Origin: Variovorax sp. KK3
Lineage (GTDB): Bacteria > Pseudomonadota > Gammaproteobacteria > Burkholderiales > Burkholderiaceae_C
Assembly: GCF_001984055.1 (NCBI RefSeq)
Contig: NZ_LYVO01000002.1
Location: 124,001 to 188,000 of the forward strand
Direction of reading: 5' to 3'
Length of the DNA stretch: 64,000 bases
The position numbers and the translations under genes are program-made. Within the stretch, counting starts at the first letter, position 1. Every line of letters begins with the position of its first letter. Under the pieces are notes generated by a model. That model was given only the letters and a program-made list of their open reading frames with translations, did no database searches and was not told the DNA's origin. Below are positions 38,220 to 47,954 of the stretch, one piece after another.

Positions 38220-38248
38220 TTAGTCGCAGCGTCTGCGCGGAAGGTTCC
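38220..38248 (-). promoter_or_regulatory. hrp-box-like promoter upstream of the chaperone-effector operon
   Basis: Read on the minus strand: GGAACC (38248-38243), a 16-base spacer, then CGACTAA (38226-38220). The HrpL sigma-factor consensus in type III systems is GGAACC, 15-16 bases, CCACNNA; ten of eleven defined positions match, with one C-to-G change in the second block. It lies between the P1 peptidase stop and the chaperone gene, about 155 bases before its ATG. I did not find an equally good match before the LRR or NEL genes. Confidence 0.45.
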
Positions 38249-38274
38249 AAAATCTTCCGGCTGGGCGTTCTTCT

Positions 38275-39309
38275 TCAGTCTCGAGTGTCGTGACGCAGGG
38301 TGGTCGAGTCCGGATACCGGCTTTCGCCCACGTCCACCGTGCGTGCGGCGAGCACCGCACGCAGCGTCGCACGTGCCACCACTTCGGCGGCCATGGTGCT
38401 CAGCACCGTCATGCCCGGTGCGTCGCCTTCCAACGGCACGCGGCCCGTGGCCAAGGCGAACAGCGTGTCGCCATCGCTCATCGTGTGGACCGGGTTGATG
38501 GCGCGAGCCAGTCCGTCATGCGCCACGACGGCAAGCCGGTTGGCCTGTACCTTGGTGAGCCGCGCATCGGTCGCGATCACGCCGATGGTGGTGTTGGTGC
38601 CGGCGAGCAGCGGCAGCGGCAGGTCGCCGCGCAGCAGCGCGCGCCGGGTGTCGAGCAGCGCGAGGCCGTCTTCGGTGCGCGCCCCGGCGACGACGCGGCC
38701 GGTGTCGGGGTCGATCACATCGCCAAGCGCGTTGCAGGCGATCAGCGCGCCGACCGTCACGCCCTTGACCGTCACCGATGCGGTGCCGATGCCGCCCTTC
38801 ATCGCGCGATGCAGGCCGAACAGCTTGCCGACCAGCGCACCGCTGCCGGCACCGACGTTGCCTTCTTGTGGCGCAGCCGCCGATGCGGCGTCGCATGCCG
38901 CATAGCCTGCAGCCGCATCGGGCCGGATGCGCGCGTCGCCCAGCGGCAGGTCGAAGAGCACCGCTGCCGGCACGATCGGCAAGGTGCCGAAGCGCACGTC
39001 GAGGCCGACGTCGCGTTCCTCGAGCCAGCGCATCGCGCCCTCGGCGGCGGCCAGGCCCCACGCACTGCCGCCGGCCAGCATCACGGCGTGGACCTGCTGC
39101 ACGAGGTTGCCCGGCGCGAGCAGGTCGGTCTCGCGCGTGCCGGGTGCGGCGCCGCGCACGTCCACGCCCGCCACCGCGCCTTCGCGCGCCAGGATCACGG
39201 TGCAGCCGGTGGGCCGGCGCGGGTCGCTGAAATGGCCGACCTCGATGCCGGCGACGTCGGTGATGGCGCCCGCGTGCGGGGCGGCGGAAGTGGGGCTTTG
39301 TCGGGACAT
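38275..39309 (-). CDS. P1-family (DmpA/NylC-like) self-processing aminopeptidase or amidase
   Basis: A 344-residue N-terminal-nucleophile hydrolase of family P1. Landmarks are ITDVAGIEVGHFSDPRRPTGCTV at the start, MLAGGSAWGLAAAEGAMRWLEE near 78-98, GNVGAGSGALVGKLFG near 150-165 and GGIGTASVTVKGVTVGALI near 172-190. TNTTIGVIATDARLTK near 238-253 is where relatives such as NylC cleave between Asn and Thr to free the catalytic threonine (here Asn239/Thr240). Members hydrolyse N-terminal amino acids, beta-peptides or nylon oligomers. The start is ATG 39309. Substrate unknown. Confidence 0.83.
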   Translation of the reverse strand: MSRQSPTSAAPHAGAITDVAGIEVGHFSDPRRPTGCTVILAREGAVAGVDVRGAAPGTRETDLLAPGNLVQQVHAVMLAGGSAWGLAAAEGAMRWLEERDVGLDVRFGTLPIVPAAVLFDLPLGDARIRPDAAAGYAACDAASAAAPQEGNVGAGSGALVGKLFGLHRAMKGGIGTASVTVKGVTVGALIACNALGDVIDPDTGRVVAGARTEDGLALLDTRRALLRGDLPLPLLAGTNTTIGVIATDARLTKVQANRLAVVAHDGLARAINPVHTMSDGDTLFALATGRVPLEGDAPGMTVLSTMAAEVVARATLRAVLAARTVDVGESRYPDSTTLRHDTRD

Positions 39310-39395
39310 TGCCGGCGATTATGAAACCGCGTGCGGCCGTCGCTGCGGCTGCAGCTCAGGCCCGGCGCGCATGTGCGCCTGCGCAGCGCGCCGGA

Positions 39396-40415
39396 TCAGC
39401 GGCCGGCAGGCAGCGCCATGCCGCGCTCGCGCATCAGCTCGCGCAGCAGCACGGGGTCGTCGGTGATGATGCCGTCCACCTTCCAGTCCATCAGCCGGGC
39501 CATGTCGGCGCGCTGGTTCACGGTCCAGGGGAGGACGGGCAGGCCTAGCGTCTGCGCTTCGCGGACCTGCGCCGCCGTGAGGTCGTTGAACGCCGGCGAC
39601 CAGATCACCGGCCGTCGAGTCGGGCCCGCTGCGGCGCGAACCAGCTGGGGTGCGGAGCCGAAGTCTTCCAGGCGCAGGCCGGCGGTCCACCGCGGGTCTT
39701 TCAGCGTGCGGCTGCTCGTCAGGTAGGCGCGCTGAAGCTGCGGTGCCCACTGGCCGACCAGCGCGAGGGTGCGCCAGTCGAAGCTCTGCACCGTCACGCG
39801 ATCGGCCATGCCGGATTTGTCGATCTCGGCGAGCAACGCCCGCACCATGATTTCGGGCGACGCGGTTTCACCGGGCAGGGCCGGGTCCAGCTTGGTCTCG
39901 ATGTTGAAGCGCACCTGCGTCGCGCCGCGCGCTCGAACACGGTCGAAGAGCGCCGCCAGCGTGGGAATGCGCTCGCCGTCGCGCGCCTGCTGCCGCGCGA
40001 ACTGCCGGCCGTAGCTGGTGGCGGGGTCGATGCGGCCGACGTCGTAGCGCTGCAGCTCCGCGAGCGTCAGCGTGCGAATCGCCGGCCCTTTGGCGCGAAG
40101 GAATCCGCCCGACGCATCGCGCGTGTGGTCGGGGTTCAGCACGGTGTCGTGCGAGATCACCACCACGCCGTCGGCGGTGAGGCCGATGTCGAGTTCGAGC
40201 GTGGTCACGCCCATGTCCATCGCGTGGTCGAAGGCGGCCAGCGTGTTCTCGGGTGCGAGCGCGCGGCCGCCGCGGTGGGCCTGCAGGTCGAAGCCTTTGG
40301 GTGAAGCCGGTGCGACCGCCGAGCAGGCGGCGACCAGGAGCGTGGCGGCGAGCGCGCAAATGGCGGTGACGGTCGTGAAGGGCGCGAAGGGCGCGAATCT
40401 GGGCATGCTTTTCAT
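39396..40415 (-). CDS. glycerophosphodiester phosphodiesterase lipoprotein
   Basis: A 339-residue GDPD. A lipobox-like LVAACSA ends the signal (Cys near 31). The TIM-barrel catalytic motifs are FDLQAHRGGRALAPENTLAAF near 42-62 and ELDIGLTADGVVVISHDTVLNP near 74-95, with FNIETKLD near 174 supplying metal-site acids, and it closes with VDGIITDDP. It splits glycerophosphodiesters to glycerol 3-phosphate and an alcohol in the periplasm. It follows the DUF1439 gene with a four-base overlap, so the two are co-translated. Confidence 0.9.
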   Translation of the reverse strand: MKSMPRFAPFAPFTTVTAICALAATLLVAACSAVAPASPKGFDLQAHRGGRALAPENTLAAFDHAMDMGVTTLELDIGLTADGVVVISHDTVLNPDHTRDASGGFLRAKGPAIRTLTLAELQRYDVGRIDPATSYGRQFARQQARDGERIPTLAALFDRVRARGATQVRFNIETKLDPALPGETASPEIMVRALLAEIDKSGMADRVTVQSFDWRTLALVGQWAPQLQRAYLTSSRTLKDPRWTAGLRLEDFGSAPQLVRAAAGPTRRPVIWSPAFNDLTAAQVREAQTLGLPVLPWTVNQRADMARLMDWKVDGIITDDPVLLRELMRERGMALPAGR

Positions 40416-40990
40416 TTCAGCTCGACCTTGATGCCGCCTTGTTGCACCGTGATGTCACCGATCTCGTAGGTCTTGCGCCCGACCGTCAGCTCTTCGGCGG
40501 TAAAGGTGCGCAGCGGCTGGTCGCGCAGCAGTTCCTGCGCGATCGTCGCGCCGATGCGCTGCAGGCGCTCGGCATCGCGGCCCGTCACGCCCTGCAGTTC
40601 CAGCCGTTCGGCACGCGGCTGGTCGAGGCGCAACGCACGCGCCGGCGCGTCGTACCGCAGCGCGCTGCTGACGGCGACCACGCCCTCGACGGTGCCGGGC
40701 TGCAGCAGCGGGCTCGCGATGCTGAGCACGGCCGTGATGGCGGCACGGTTGTTTGCGGCGTCCAGGCCCAGTTGCGGGTCGCGCAGCCCCACGGTGAAGA
40801 GTTCGGCATAGCGCTGCTGCACCGGGAAGCGCTTGGCGATCTGGGCCTGCAGCTCTTCGCGGCTGGCGGTGTATTCGCTGGTGAAGAAATTGAAGCCGGC
40901 CAGGGCGGCCAGGGGCGTGGACGCGGCCGCGCCCAGCAGGCTGCGCAGCACGAGCCGGCGAGGGAGTGGCGAAGAAAAGCGGTGTCGCAT
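40412..40990 (-). CDS. DUF1439 family exported protein (YceB-like)
   Basis: A 192-residue protein with an Arg-rich leader (RRLVLRSLLGAAASTPLAALA) suggesting Tat or Sec export, then a DUF1439-type lipid-binding fold (EYTASREELQAQIAKRFPV, FTVGLRDPQLGLDAANNRAAI, GTVEGVVAVSSALRYD, FTAEELTVGRKTYEIGDITV). The family includes E. coli YceB, a lipoprotein of unknown function with a tubular lipid-binding shape. Translationally coupled to a glycerophosphodiesterase, so a link to phospholipid turnover is possible. Confidence 0.78.
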   Translation of the reverse strand: MRHRFSSPLPRRLVLRSLLGAAASTPLAALAGFNFFTSEYTASREELQAQIAKRFPVQQRYAELFTVGLRDPQLGLDAANNRAAITAVLSIASPLLQPGTVEGVVAVSSALRYDAPARALRLDQPRAERLELQGVTGRDAERLQRIGATIAQELLRDQPLRTFTAEELTVGRKTYEIGDITVQQGGIKVELK

Positions 40991-41038
40991 ACCGCTGCGA
41001 GCTTGCCACAGCCCGCGGGGTTCCTCTTTTGGGGCGCT

Positions 41039-41813
<775 letters not shown>

Positions 41814-41830
<17 letters not shown>

Positions 41831-42467
41831 GCATTTTCCTTTCGAGGGTCTTGGCGTACAGGCTCACGGGGAAGCACAGCGCGAAATAGAGCAGGGCCAC
41901 GCAGCTGAAGACCACGAAGGGTTTGAAGGTGGCGTTCGAGATCATGCTGCCGGCCTTGGTCAGCTCGATGAAGCCGATGACGGACGCCAGCGCGGTGCCC
42001 TTGATGACCTGCACCAGGAAGCCCACCGTCGGCGCCACCGCGATGCGCAGCGCCTGGGGCAGGATCACGTGGCGCATCTGCTCGCCGAAGTTCAGGGCGA
42101 GGCTGCCCGAGGCCTCCCACTGGCCCTTGGGGATGGAGGCCACGCAGCCGCGCCAGATCTCGGTGAGGAAGGCGCTGGTGTAGAGCGTCAACGCCAACGA
42201 GGCCGCGGTCCATGCCGAGACCTCGATGCCGAACAGCGCGATGCCGAAGTAGGCCAGGAACAGCTGCATCAGCAGCGGCGTGCCCTGGAACAGCTGCACG
42301 TAGAGCCCGATGAGCCGTTCAGCTACCTCGCCGCCCGACAGGCGCAGGAAGAGCAGAAGCCCGCCGACGAGCCCGCCGCCGACGAAGGCGATCAACGACA
42401 GCACGACGGTCCAGCGCAGCGCCAGCAGAAGGTTGCGCAGGATGTCCCAGAGAGAGAACTCGACCAT
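41814..42467 (-). CDS. amino-acid ABC permease, second subunit
   Basis: A 217-residue HisM/GlnP-like permease with about five membrane helices. The conserved stretch TSAFLTEIWRGCVASIPKGQWEAS, near residues 95-118, carries the ATPase-coupling helix. ATG 42467 starts just before the first helix, 14 bases after the first permease stop. It pairs with that permease to form the channel. Confidence 0.9.
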
Positions 42468-42481
42468 GAGGGCGCCTCGAT

Positions 42482-43138
42482 CTACTTGCCGAAGAAGAAC
42501 TTCGGCCCGGCCCAGTTGAGCAGCCGCCGCGCAGCCACCGAAAGCGCCAGGTAGATGACGGTCGCGATGATGAAGGCCTCGAAGGCGCGGAAGTTGCGGC
42601 TCTGGATCAGGTTGGCCGCGTAGCTCAGTTCTTCGGTCGAGATCTGGCTGCACACGGCCGAACCCAGCATGACGATGATGATCTGGCTCACCATCGCGGG
42701 CCACACCTTCTTCATCGCCGGCGGCAGCACCACGCGCGTGAACACCTGCACGCGGTTGAGCGCCAGGCTCACCGCCGCTTCGATCTGGCCCTTGGGCGTG
42801 GCCTCGATGCCCGCGCGGATGATCTCAGTGGCGTAGGCGCCGAGATTCATCACCATCGCGATGACCGAGGCGACTTCGGGCGAGAGCTTGAAGCCCGCGG
42901 CCGGCAGCCCGAAGAAGATGAAGAACAACTGCACGATGAAGGGTGTGTTGCGGATCAGCTCCACGTAGGCGCCCACGGTCCAGCGCAGCCAGGCCGGCCC
43001 GTTGGCCCGCGCCCAGGCGCACAGCACGCCGACCACCATGCCGATCAGCGTGGCGACGAGCGTGAGGCCCAGGGTCCACAGGATGCCCTTGACCAGCAGG
43101 GGCCACTGGCCGAGGACGGCGCCGAAGTCGAACTCCAT
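42482..43138 (-). CDS. amino-acid ABC permease, first subunit
   Basis: A 218-residue permease of the His/Glu/Gln family with five or six membrane segments and the motifs ELIRNTPFIVQLFFIFFGLP near 60-79 and TEIIRAGIEATPKGQIEA near 102-119. It lies 34 bases after the binding-protein gene and just before the second permease. Together they import a polar amino acid. Confidence 0.91.
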   Translation of the reverse strand: MEFDFGAVLGQWPLLVKGILWTLGLTLVATLIGMVVGVLCAWARANGPAWLRWTVGAYVELIRNTPFIVQLFFIFFGLPAAGFKLSPEVASVIAMVMNLGAYATEIIRAGIEATPKGQIEAAVSLALNRVQVFTRVVLPPAMKKVWPAMVSQIIIVMLGSAVCSQISTEELSYAANLIQSRNFRAFEAFIIATVIYLALSVAARRLLNWAGPKFFFGK

Positions 43139-43172
43139 GCTCGAGACGATGCGATGGCAGGCGGTGCTTCGA

Positions 43173-43970
43173 TCAGAGGGGCAAGTCGCCGGCCTCTTTG
43201 CCGAGGAACTTCTTCGACATCGCGTCGAGCGTGCCGTCCTTCTTGGCCGCCGCGATGATCTCGTTCACCTTGGCCTTCAACGCATCTTCGCCCTTGGCGA
43301 TGCCGATGAAGCAAGGGCTGTCTTTCAGCAGCAGCTTGTATTCGGCGCCCAGCTGCGGGTTCTTCTGCATCATGTTGCCGGCCACGGCGGCGCTGGTGGC
43401 CAGTGTCTGCGTCTGGCCCGCGACGAAGGCGGCGATGGTCGCGTTGTTGTCCTCGAAGCGCTTGTAGTCCAGGCTGGCGGGCGCGACCTTGGCCAGTTCC
43501 TGGTCTTCCATGGCGCCGCGCGTCACGGCCACGCTCTTGCCGCCCAGGTCGGCAAAGCTCTTGATGTTCAGGCTCTTCGAGGCATAAACGGCCTGGAAGA
43601 AGGGCGCGTAGGCCGAGCTGAAGTCGATCACCTTCTCGCGCTCGGCGTTCTTGCCCAGCGTGGAGATCACGAGGTCGGCCTTCTTCGTCTGCAGGTAGGG
43701 GATGCGGTTGGCGCTGGTCACCGGCACCAACTCGACCTTGGCGCCGAGCTTGGCGGCGATCAGCTTCGCCATTTCCACGTCCAGGCCCTGCGGCGCCATG
43801 TCGGGGCCGACGTAGCCGTAGGGCGGGTAGTCGGTGGGGATCGCGACCTTGAGGGTCTTCGACTTCTGGATGTTCTCGAGGGCGCTCTGTGCTTGCGCGC
43901 CACCTGCGGCGAGCAGGGTGACCGAAGCGAGGGCGAGCGTGAGCGCGACATGGCGCCTGGATGCTTTCAT
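43173..43970 (-). CDS. amino-acid ABC transporter periplasmic binding protein
   Basis: A 265-residue family 3 binding protein with a Sec leader cleaved near AQAQS (residue 28). The fold starts with LKVAIPTDYPPYGYVGPD and GLDVEMAKLIAAKLG, and includes KADLVISTLGKNAEREKVIDFSSAY, typical for receptors of glutamate, lysine or arginine-like amino acids. ATG 43970 follows an AGGT site at six bases and begins the signal peptide. First gene of the ABC operon. Confidence 0.91.
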   Translation of the reverse strand: MKASRRHVALTLALASVTLLAAGGAQAQSALENIQKSKTLKVAIPTDYPPYGYVGPDMAPQGLDVEMAKLIAAKLGAKVELVPVTSANRIPYLQTKKADLVISTLGKNAEREKVIDFSSAYAPFFQAVYASKSLNIKSFADLGGKSVAVTRGAMEDQELAKVAPASLDYKRFEDNNATIAAFVAGQTQTLATSAAVAGNMMQKNPQLGAEYKLLLKDSPCFIGIAKGEDALKAKVNEIIAAAKKDGTLDAMSKKFLGKEAGDLPL

Positions 43971-44078
43971 GGCAGGACCTGTGATGGACATGGTCCCGTG
44001 TCTCAGCAGCTTTTGTGCCCGCCCATGCGCGCCGGCGGACGAACCGGCGCACCAACACGGCGCGCCGGCGGCGCAGGA

Positions 44079-45044
44079 TCAATCCATTCTGGCGCCCGAG
44101 GCCTTCACGGCCTTCTCCCAACGCGGCGTTTCGGTGGCGAGGAATCGGCCGAACTCTTCGCTGCCCAGGAAGGCCGGGTCGGCCCCCTGGCTGATCATGC
44201 GCTCGCGCACCTCCGCACTGCCCAGCACCTGCTTGAACGCATCGGAGAGCCTGGCCACCACGTCCTTGGGTGTGCCGGCCGGCGCCAGGAAGCCGTAGAA
44301 GCCCACCACCTCGAAGCCCTTGATGCCGGTCTCGATGACGGTCGGGATGTCGGGCAGCGCCGGGTTGCGCTGCGCACTGGTGACGGCCAGCGCGCGCACC
44401 TTGCCCTGCTTGTGGTAGTTGGCCGCCTGCGGAATCGACTCGGCCATGAACTGCACCTGGCCGCCCATCAGGTCGGTGAAGGCCGGTGCGCTGCCGCGGT
44501 AGGGGATGTGCACCATGAAGAGGCCGGTGGCGGTCTTGAACATCTCCGGCACCAGGTGGCTGATGCCGCCGTTGCCGGCCGAGCCGTAGTTGACCTGGCC
44601 CGGCCGCGCCTTGGCGTAGCGCACGAACTCCTGCAGGTCGTTCACCGGGAGCTTGGGCGTGACCAGCAGCGCCAGCGGCTGCATCGCGGTGCGCGCGATG
44701 GGGGTGAAGTCCTTCAGCGTGTTGTAGGGGAGCTTGCTGTACAGCGCGCCGTTGATCACGGCCACGCCGGTGTTCGCCAGCATCAACGTGTAGCCGTCGG
44801 CCGGGCTCTTGGCCACCGCATCGGCGCCGACGGAGCCGCCGGCGCCGGGCTTGTAGTCGATCACGATCGGCTGGCCGAGCACGCCTTGCAGCTTGTCGGT
44901 GAGCAGCCGCGCGTGCTGGTCGAGCGGCCCGCCGGCCGGGAAGCCGATCACGACCTTGATCGGCTTGTCGGGAAAGGCGGCCAGGGCGGCGGCAGACGCT
45001 GCCAGGCAGCAGGCCGCCACCACCATTTTCTTGATGCTGTTCAT
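44079..45044 (-). CDS. orphan Bug-family tripartite tricarboxylate receptor
   Basis: A 321-residue Bug/TctC protein. The Sec leader (KKMVVAACCLAASAAALA) ends near residue 22, then FPDKPIKVVIGFPAGGPLDQHAR, GQVNYGSAGNGGISHLVPE and VHIPYRGSAPAFTDLMGGQVQ follow. It lies upstream of the amino-acid ABC operon on the same strand with a 108-base gap, but is probably transcribed apart. No TctA/TctB partner is near. Ligand unknown. Confidence 0.9.
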   Translation of the reverse strand: MNSIKKMVVAACCLAASAAALAAFPDKPIKVVIGFPAGGPLDQHARLLTDKLQGVLGQPIVIDYKPGAGGSVGADAVAKSPADGYTLMLANTGVAVINGALYSKLPYNTLKDFTPIARTAMQPLALLVTPKLPVNDLQEFVRYAKARPGQVNYGSAGNGGISHLVPEMFKTATGLFMVHIPYRGSAPAFTDLMGGQVQFMAESIPQAANYHKQGKVRALAVTSAQRNPALPDIPTVIETGIKGFEVVGFYGFLAPAGTPKDVVARLSDAFKQVLGSAEVRERMISQGADPAFLGSEEFGRFLATETPRWEKAVKASGARMD

Positions 45045-45098
45045 ATTCGTCTCGGTGTTGTGCGGGCGATCATAAACAGCGGCCCTGGGCCGGGCGCC

Positions 45099-45539
45099 TC
45101 AGCTCTTGAGCGTCGCCTTCAGCGTGATCTCGGGCACGCTGGCCAGCGCCTTCGACAGCGGGCAGCCGGCCTTGGCGCCAGCCGCGAGTTCCTGGAACTT
45201 GGCCTCGTCGATGCCGGGGATCACGGCTTCGAGTTCGAGTTGGATGCGGTCGATCTTGAAGCCCGGGCCGTCCTTGGCCAGCCGTACGGCGGCCTGGGTG
45301 TCGATGCTCGTCGCGGTGAAGCCTGCGCCTTCGAGCGCGAAGGCCAGCGCCATCGTCAGGCAGCCGGCGTGCGCGGCGCCCAGGATCTCTTCCGGATTGG
45401 TGCCGGTGCGGTCGTCCTCGAAGCGGCTCTTGAAGCCGTAGGGGTAGTCCTTGAGCGCACCGGTCTCGGTGCTGATCTGGCCCTTGCCGGTCTTGCCGGC
45501 GCCTTCCCAATGAACACTCGCGCGCTTGTCTGCTGCCAT
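45099..45539 (-). CDS. OsmC-family peroxiredoxin
   Basis: A 146-residue OsmC-type hydroperoxide reductase. The first redox cysteine lies in GAAHAGCLTMALAFAL near 54-69 and the second in AKAGCPLSKAL near 123-133, the spacing seen in OsmC/Ohr proteins. The YGFKSRFEDDRTGTNPEEIL region matches OsmC rather than Ohr. It reduces organic peroxides with lipoylated or thiol partners. The ATG 45539 start has GAGG upstream. Confidence 0.9.
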   Translation of the reverse strand: MAADKRASVHWEGAGKTGKGQISTETGALKDYPYGFKSRFEDDRTGTNPEEILGAAHAGCLTMALAFALEGAGFTATSIDTQAAVRLAKDGPGFKIDRIQLELEAVIPGIDEAKFQELAAGAKAGCPLSKALASVPEITLKATLKS

Positions 45540-45689
45540 GGAAACTCCTCGGTGGTGGTTGAACAGGGGATCGCCGTTGTAAGGCAGAACGGGCCGGCTG
45601 TCTGTCGGCCGGCGCGCGCCGCAGGGGCTTCGATGCTCCGGGCCCTCGAAGTCGCCCATGTGACGCGCTCGGGGCTTCCCCGATGCGGA

Positions 45690-45704
45690 CCGTGCGGAGC
45701 ACGG
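45690..45704. promoter_or_regulatory. inverted repeat CCGTGC-GGA-GCACGG before the acyl-CoA ligase
   Basis: A perfect six-base inverted repeat with a three-base centre, ending 31 bases before the ligase ATG. It may be an operator or an mRNA hairpin near the ribosome site. Nothing else in the 190-base gap stands out. Confidence 0.3.
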
Positions 45705-45735
45705 CGTAGGCTTGCGGCGGCTTCACGGAGACTAC

Positions 45736-47433
45736 ATGGATCGCCCGCACTTCAAGTTCTGGCCGCCGCGCCTGCCCCGCTCGATCACCGTTCCCGCCAC
45801 CTCGCTGTGGCACAACCTCGCCACCTCGGCCGCGCGCTTCCCCGACAAGGCCGCCCTGGTCTTCTTCGGCCGCGAGACCTCGTACCGCGACCTGGCCGAC
45901 CAGGCCGAGCGCCTGGCGGGCACCCTGCAGACGCTGGGCGTGCAGCGCGGCGACCGCGTGCTGCTCGACATGCAGAACTGCCCCCAACTGGTCATCGCGC
46001 ATTTCGCGATCCTGCGGGCCAACGCGGTCGTGGTGCCGGTCAACCCCATGAACCGGGCCGAGGAGCTCAAGCACTACATCACCGATTCCGATGCGAAGGT
46101 GGCCATCACCACCGGCGACCTGGCGCCAGAACTCGTGAAAGCCAGCGATGCGCTGCCGGCCGGCGATCGGCTGTCGCGCCTGATCGTCACGCAATTCACC
46201 GACGCCTTCGATGCCGGAGTGCAGGGCGACGAATCACCGCCGCCGGCCTGGCGCGACTGGCTGCTCACGCGCCACCCGCTGCCCGCGTTGGCCGGGGGCG
46301 AGGTGACGGCCTGGACCGATGCGCTGGCGGCCGGACATGCCGCGTCGGAACACGTGGTGGGTGCCAACGACATGGCGCTGCTGCCCTACACCAGCGGCAC
46401 CACGGGCCTGCCCAAGGGTTGCATCCACCACCATTCCAGCCTGATGCACAACGCCTATGCCAGCGTGCTCTGGGGCCAGTCGTCCAGCGAGACGGTGGTG
46501 CTGGCAGTGGTGCCGATGTTCCACATCACCGGCGTGGTGAGCGTACTGCACACCACCATCATGAGCAGCGGCACGCTCGTGGTGATGCCCCGCTGGGACC
46601 GCGAAGTGGCGGGCCGCCTGATCTCGCGCCGCAAGGTCACGAGCTGGACCAACATCCCCACGATGGTCATCGACCTGATGAGCAGCCCGAACTTCGCGAG
46701 CTTCGACCTGAGCAGCCTGTGCCACATCGGCGGCGGCGGGGCCGCCATGCCGCAGGCGGTGGCGCAGCGGCTCTTCGAGCAATACGGGTTGCGCTACGTC
46801 GAGGGCTACGGCCTCACCGAAACCGCCGCGCCCTCGCATGCCAACCCCTTCGATCATCCCAAGCAGCAATGCCTCGGCATTCCGTACATGAGCACCGATG
46901 CACGCGTGGTCGACCCCGACACGCTCCAGGAGCTGCCGGTGGGCGAATCGGGCGAAATCGTCACGCATGGCCCCGAGGTGTTTCAGGGCTACTGGAAGCG
47001 ACCGGACGCGACCGCCGCCGCCTTCGTCGAGATCGACGGCAAGCGCTTCTTCCGCTCGGGCGACATGGGCCGCGTGGACGAGGACGGCTACTTCTTCATG
47101 ACCGACCGCCTCAAGCGCATGATCAACGCCAGCGGCTTCAAGGTCTGGCCGGCCGAGGTCGAGCTGCTGATGTTCCGCCACCCGGCCATCCAGGAGGCCT
47201 GCGTCATCTCCACGCAGGACGCCTACCGCGGCGAATCGGTCAAGGCGGTGGTGGTGCTGCGCGCCACGCACAAGAACACCACCGCGCAGGAAATCATCGA
47301 CTGGTGCCGCGAAACCATGGCGGTCTACAAGATCCCCCGCGCCGTCGAGTTCGCCGATGCGCTGCCGAAGAGCGGAAGTGGCAAGGTGATGTGGCGGTTG
47401 CTGCAGGAGGCGGAGAACGGCAAGCAGGCCTGA
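45736..47433 (+). CDS. AMP-dependent acyl-CoA synthetase
   Basis: A 565-residue adenylate-forming ligase. It has the phosphate loop LLPYTSGTTGLPKGCIHHH near 216-234, the A5 motif YVEGYGLTETAAPSH near 355, A7 RSGDMGRVDEDGYFF near 439, A8 RLKRMINASGFKVWPAEVE and the catalytic A10 lysine in PKSGSGKVMW. The sequence resembles medium/long-chain fatty acid or aromatic acyl-CoA ligases. It activates a carboxylic acid with ATP and CoA. ATG 45736 has GGAG five bases upstream. It stands alone in its direction, so the substrate is open. Confidence 0.88.
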   Translation: MDRPHFKFWPPRLPRSITVPATSLWHNLATSAARFPDKAALVFFGRETSYRDLADQAERLAGTLQTLGVQRGDRVLLDMQNCPQLVIAHFAILRANAVVVPVNPMNRAEELKHYITDSDAKVAITTGDLAPELVKASDALPAGDRLSRLIVTQFTDAFDAGVQGDESPPPAWRDWLLTRHPLPALAGGEVTAWTDALAAGHAASEHVVGANDMALLPYTSGTTGLPKGCIHHHSSLMHNAYASVLWGQSSSETVVLAVVPMFHITGVVSVLHTTIMSSGTLVVMPRWDREVAGRLISRRKVTSWTNIPTMVIDLMSSPNFASFDLSSLCHIGGGGAAMPQAVAQRLFEQYGLRYVEGYGLTETAAPSHANPFDHPKQQCLGIPYMSTDARVVDPDTLQELPVGESGEIVTHGPEVFQGYWKRPDATAAAFVEIDGKRFFRSGDMGRVDEDGYFFMTDRLKRMINASGFKVWPAEVELLMFRHPAIQEACVISTQDAYRGESVKAVVVLRATHKNTTAQEIIDWCRETMAVYKIPRAVEFADALPKSGSGKVMWRLLQEAENGKQA

Positions 47434-47460
47434 GGCACGGGCGCTCACCGCGTCACCGGC

Positions 47461-47868
47461 TCAAGCGCGGTTCCATTCCCTGAGCTGCCGCGTTCGCAGC
47501 TCGGTGTGCGCGATCTGGCAGCCCAGGGCGGCGATGTCGCGCACCGAGCCGCCCGCGCTGCGCAGGTACTTGGCCCGGCAGTCGCTGTCGCGAAACTGCA
47601 TCCACGCCCGCTGCGCCTGTTGCAGCAGGCGTCGGGTGCCGGCGTAGTCGACCGCGTCTTCCTTGCCGTGGGGCGAGAGCGACTTCAGGAGGCTCTGGTA
47701 GGCGTCGTTGAGTTCGCGGTCGCGGCGCGCGAGCGTCTGCTGTGCGCACTGGTTGATCTCGACCGTGGTACGGGTTCGACAAGGCTCCTCGGATTGCGCG
47801 AAGACGGTGTCGGGCAACAGGAACAGCAGGAGCAGCAAGGCCAGGCCGAAGCAGAGATGACGCGTCAT
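47461..47868 (-). CDS. LprI/DUF1311-type small exported protein
   Basis: A 135-residue exported protein with a Sec leader (LCFGLALLLLLFLLPDTVFAQ). The mature part shows the LprI N-terminal pattern of paired cysteines and helices: CRTRTTVEINQCAQQTLARRD, LNDAYQSLLKSL, LQQAQRAWMQFRDSDCRA and a final Cys in AALGCQ. In Mycobacterium LprI inhibits lysozyme; for most members the role is unknown. The start MTRHLCFG is chosen because it begins the signal peptide. Confidence 0.78.
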   Translation of the reverse strand: MTRHLCFGLALLLLLFLLPDTVFAQSEEPCRTRTTVEINQCAQQTLARRDRELNDAYQSLLKSLSPHGKEDAVDYAGTRRLLQQAQRAWMQFRDSDCRAKYLRSAGGSVRDIAALGCQIAHTELRTRQLREWNRA

Positions 47869-47954
47869 GTGGCACTCCGCGATGCGTGATCGAGCGCTCA
47901 TTCTGCGCCTGCGGCCTTCGAACCCGATGCCCGATTTCCGGGTGCGGGACGCAC

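Noticed and set aside
43002-47483. A nearly 1500-residue open frame on the plus strand
   Set aside because: It is antisense to the ABC, Bug and OsmC genes and then out of frame with the acyl-CoA ligase. High GC creates such long empty frames.
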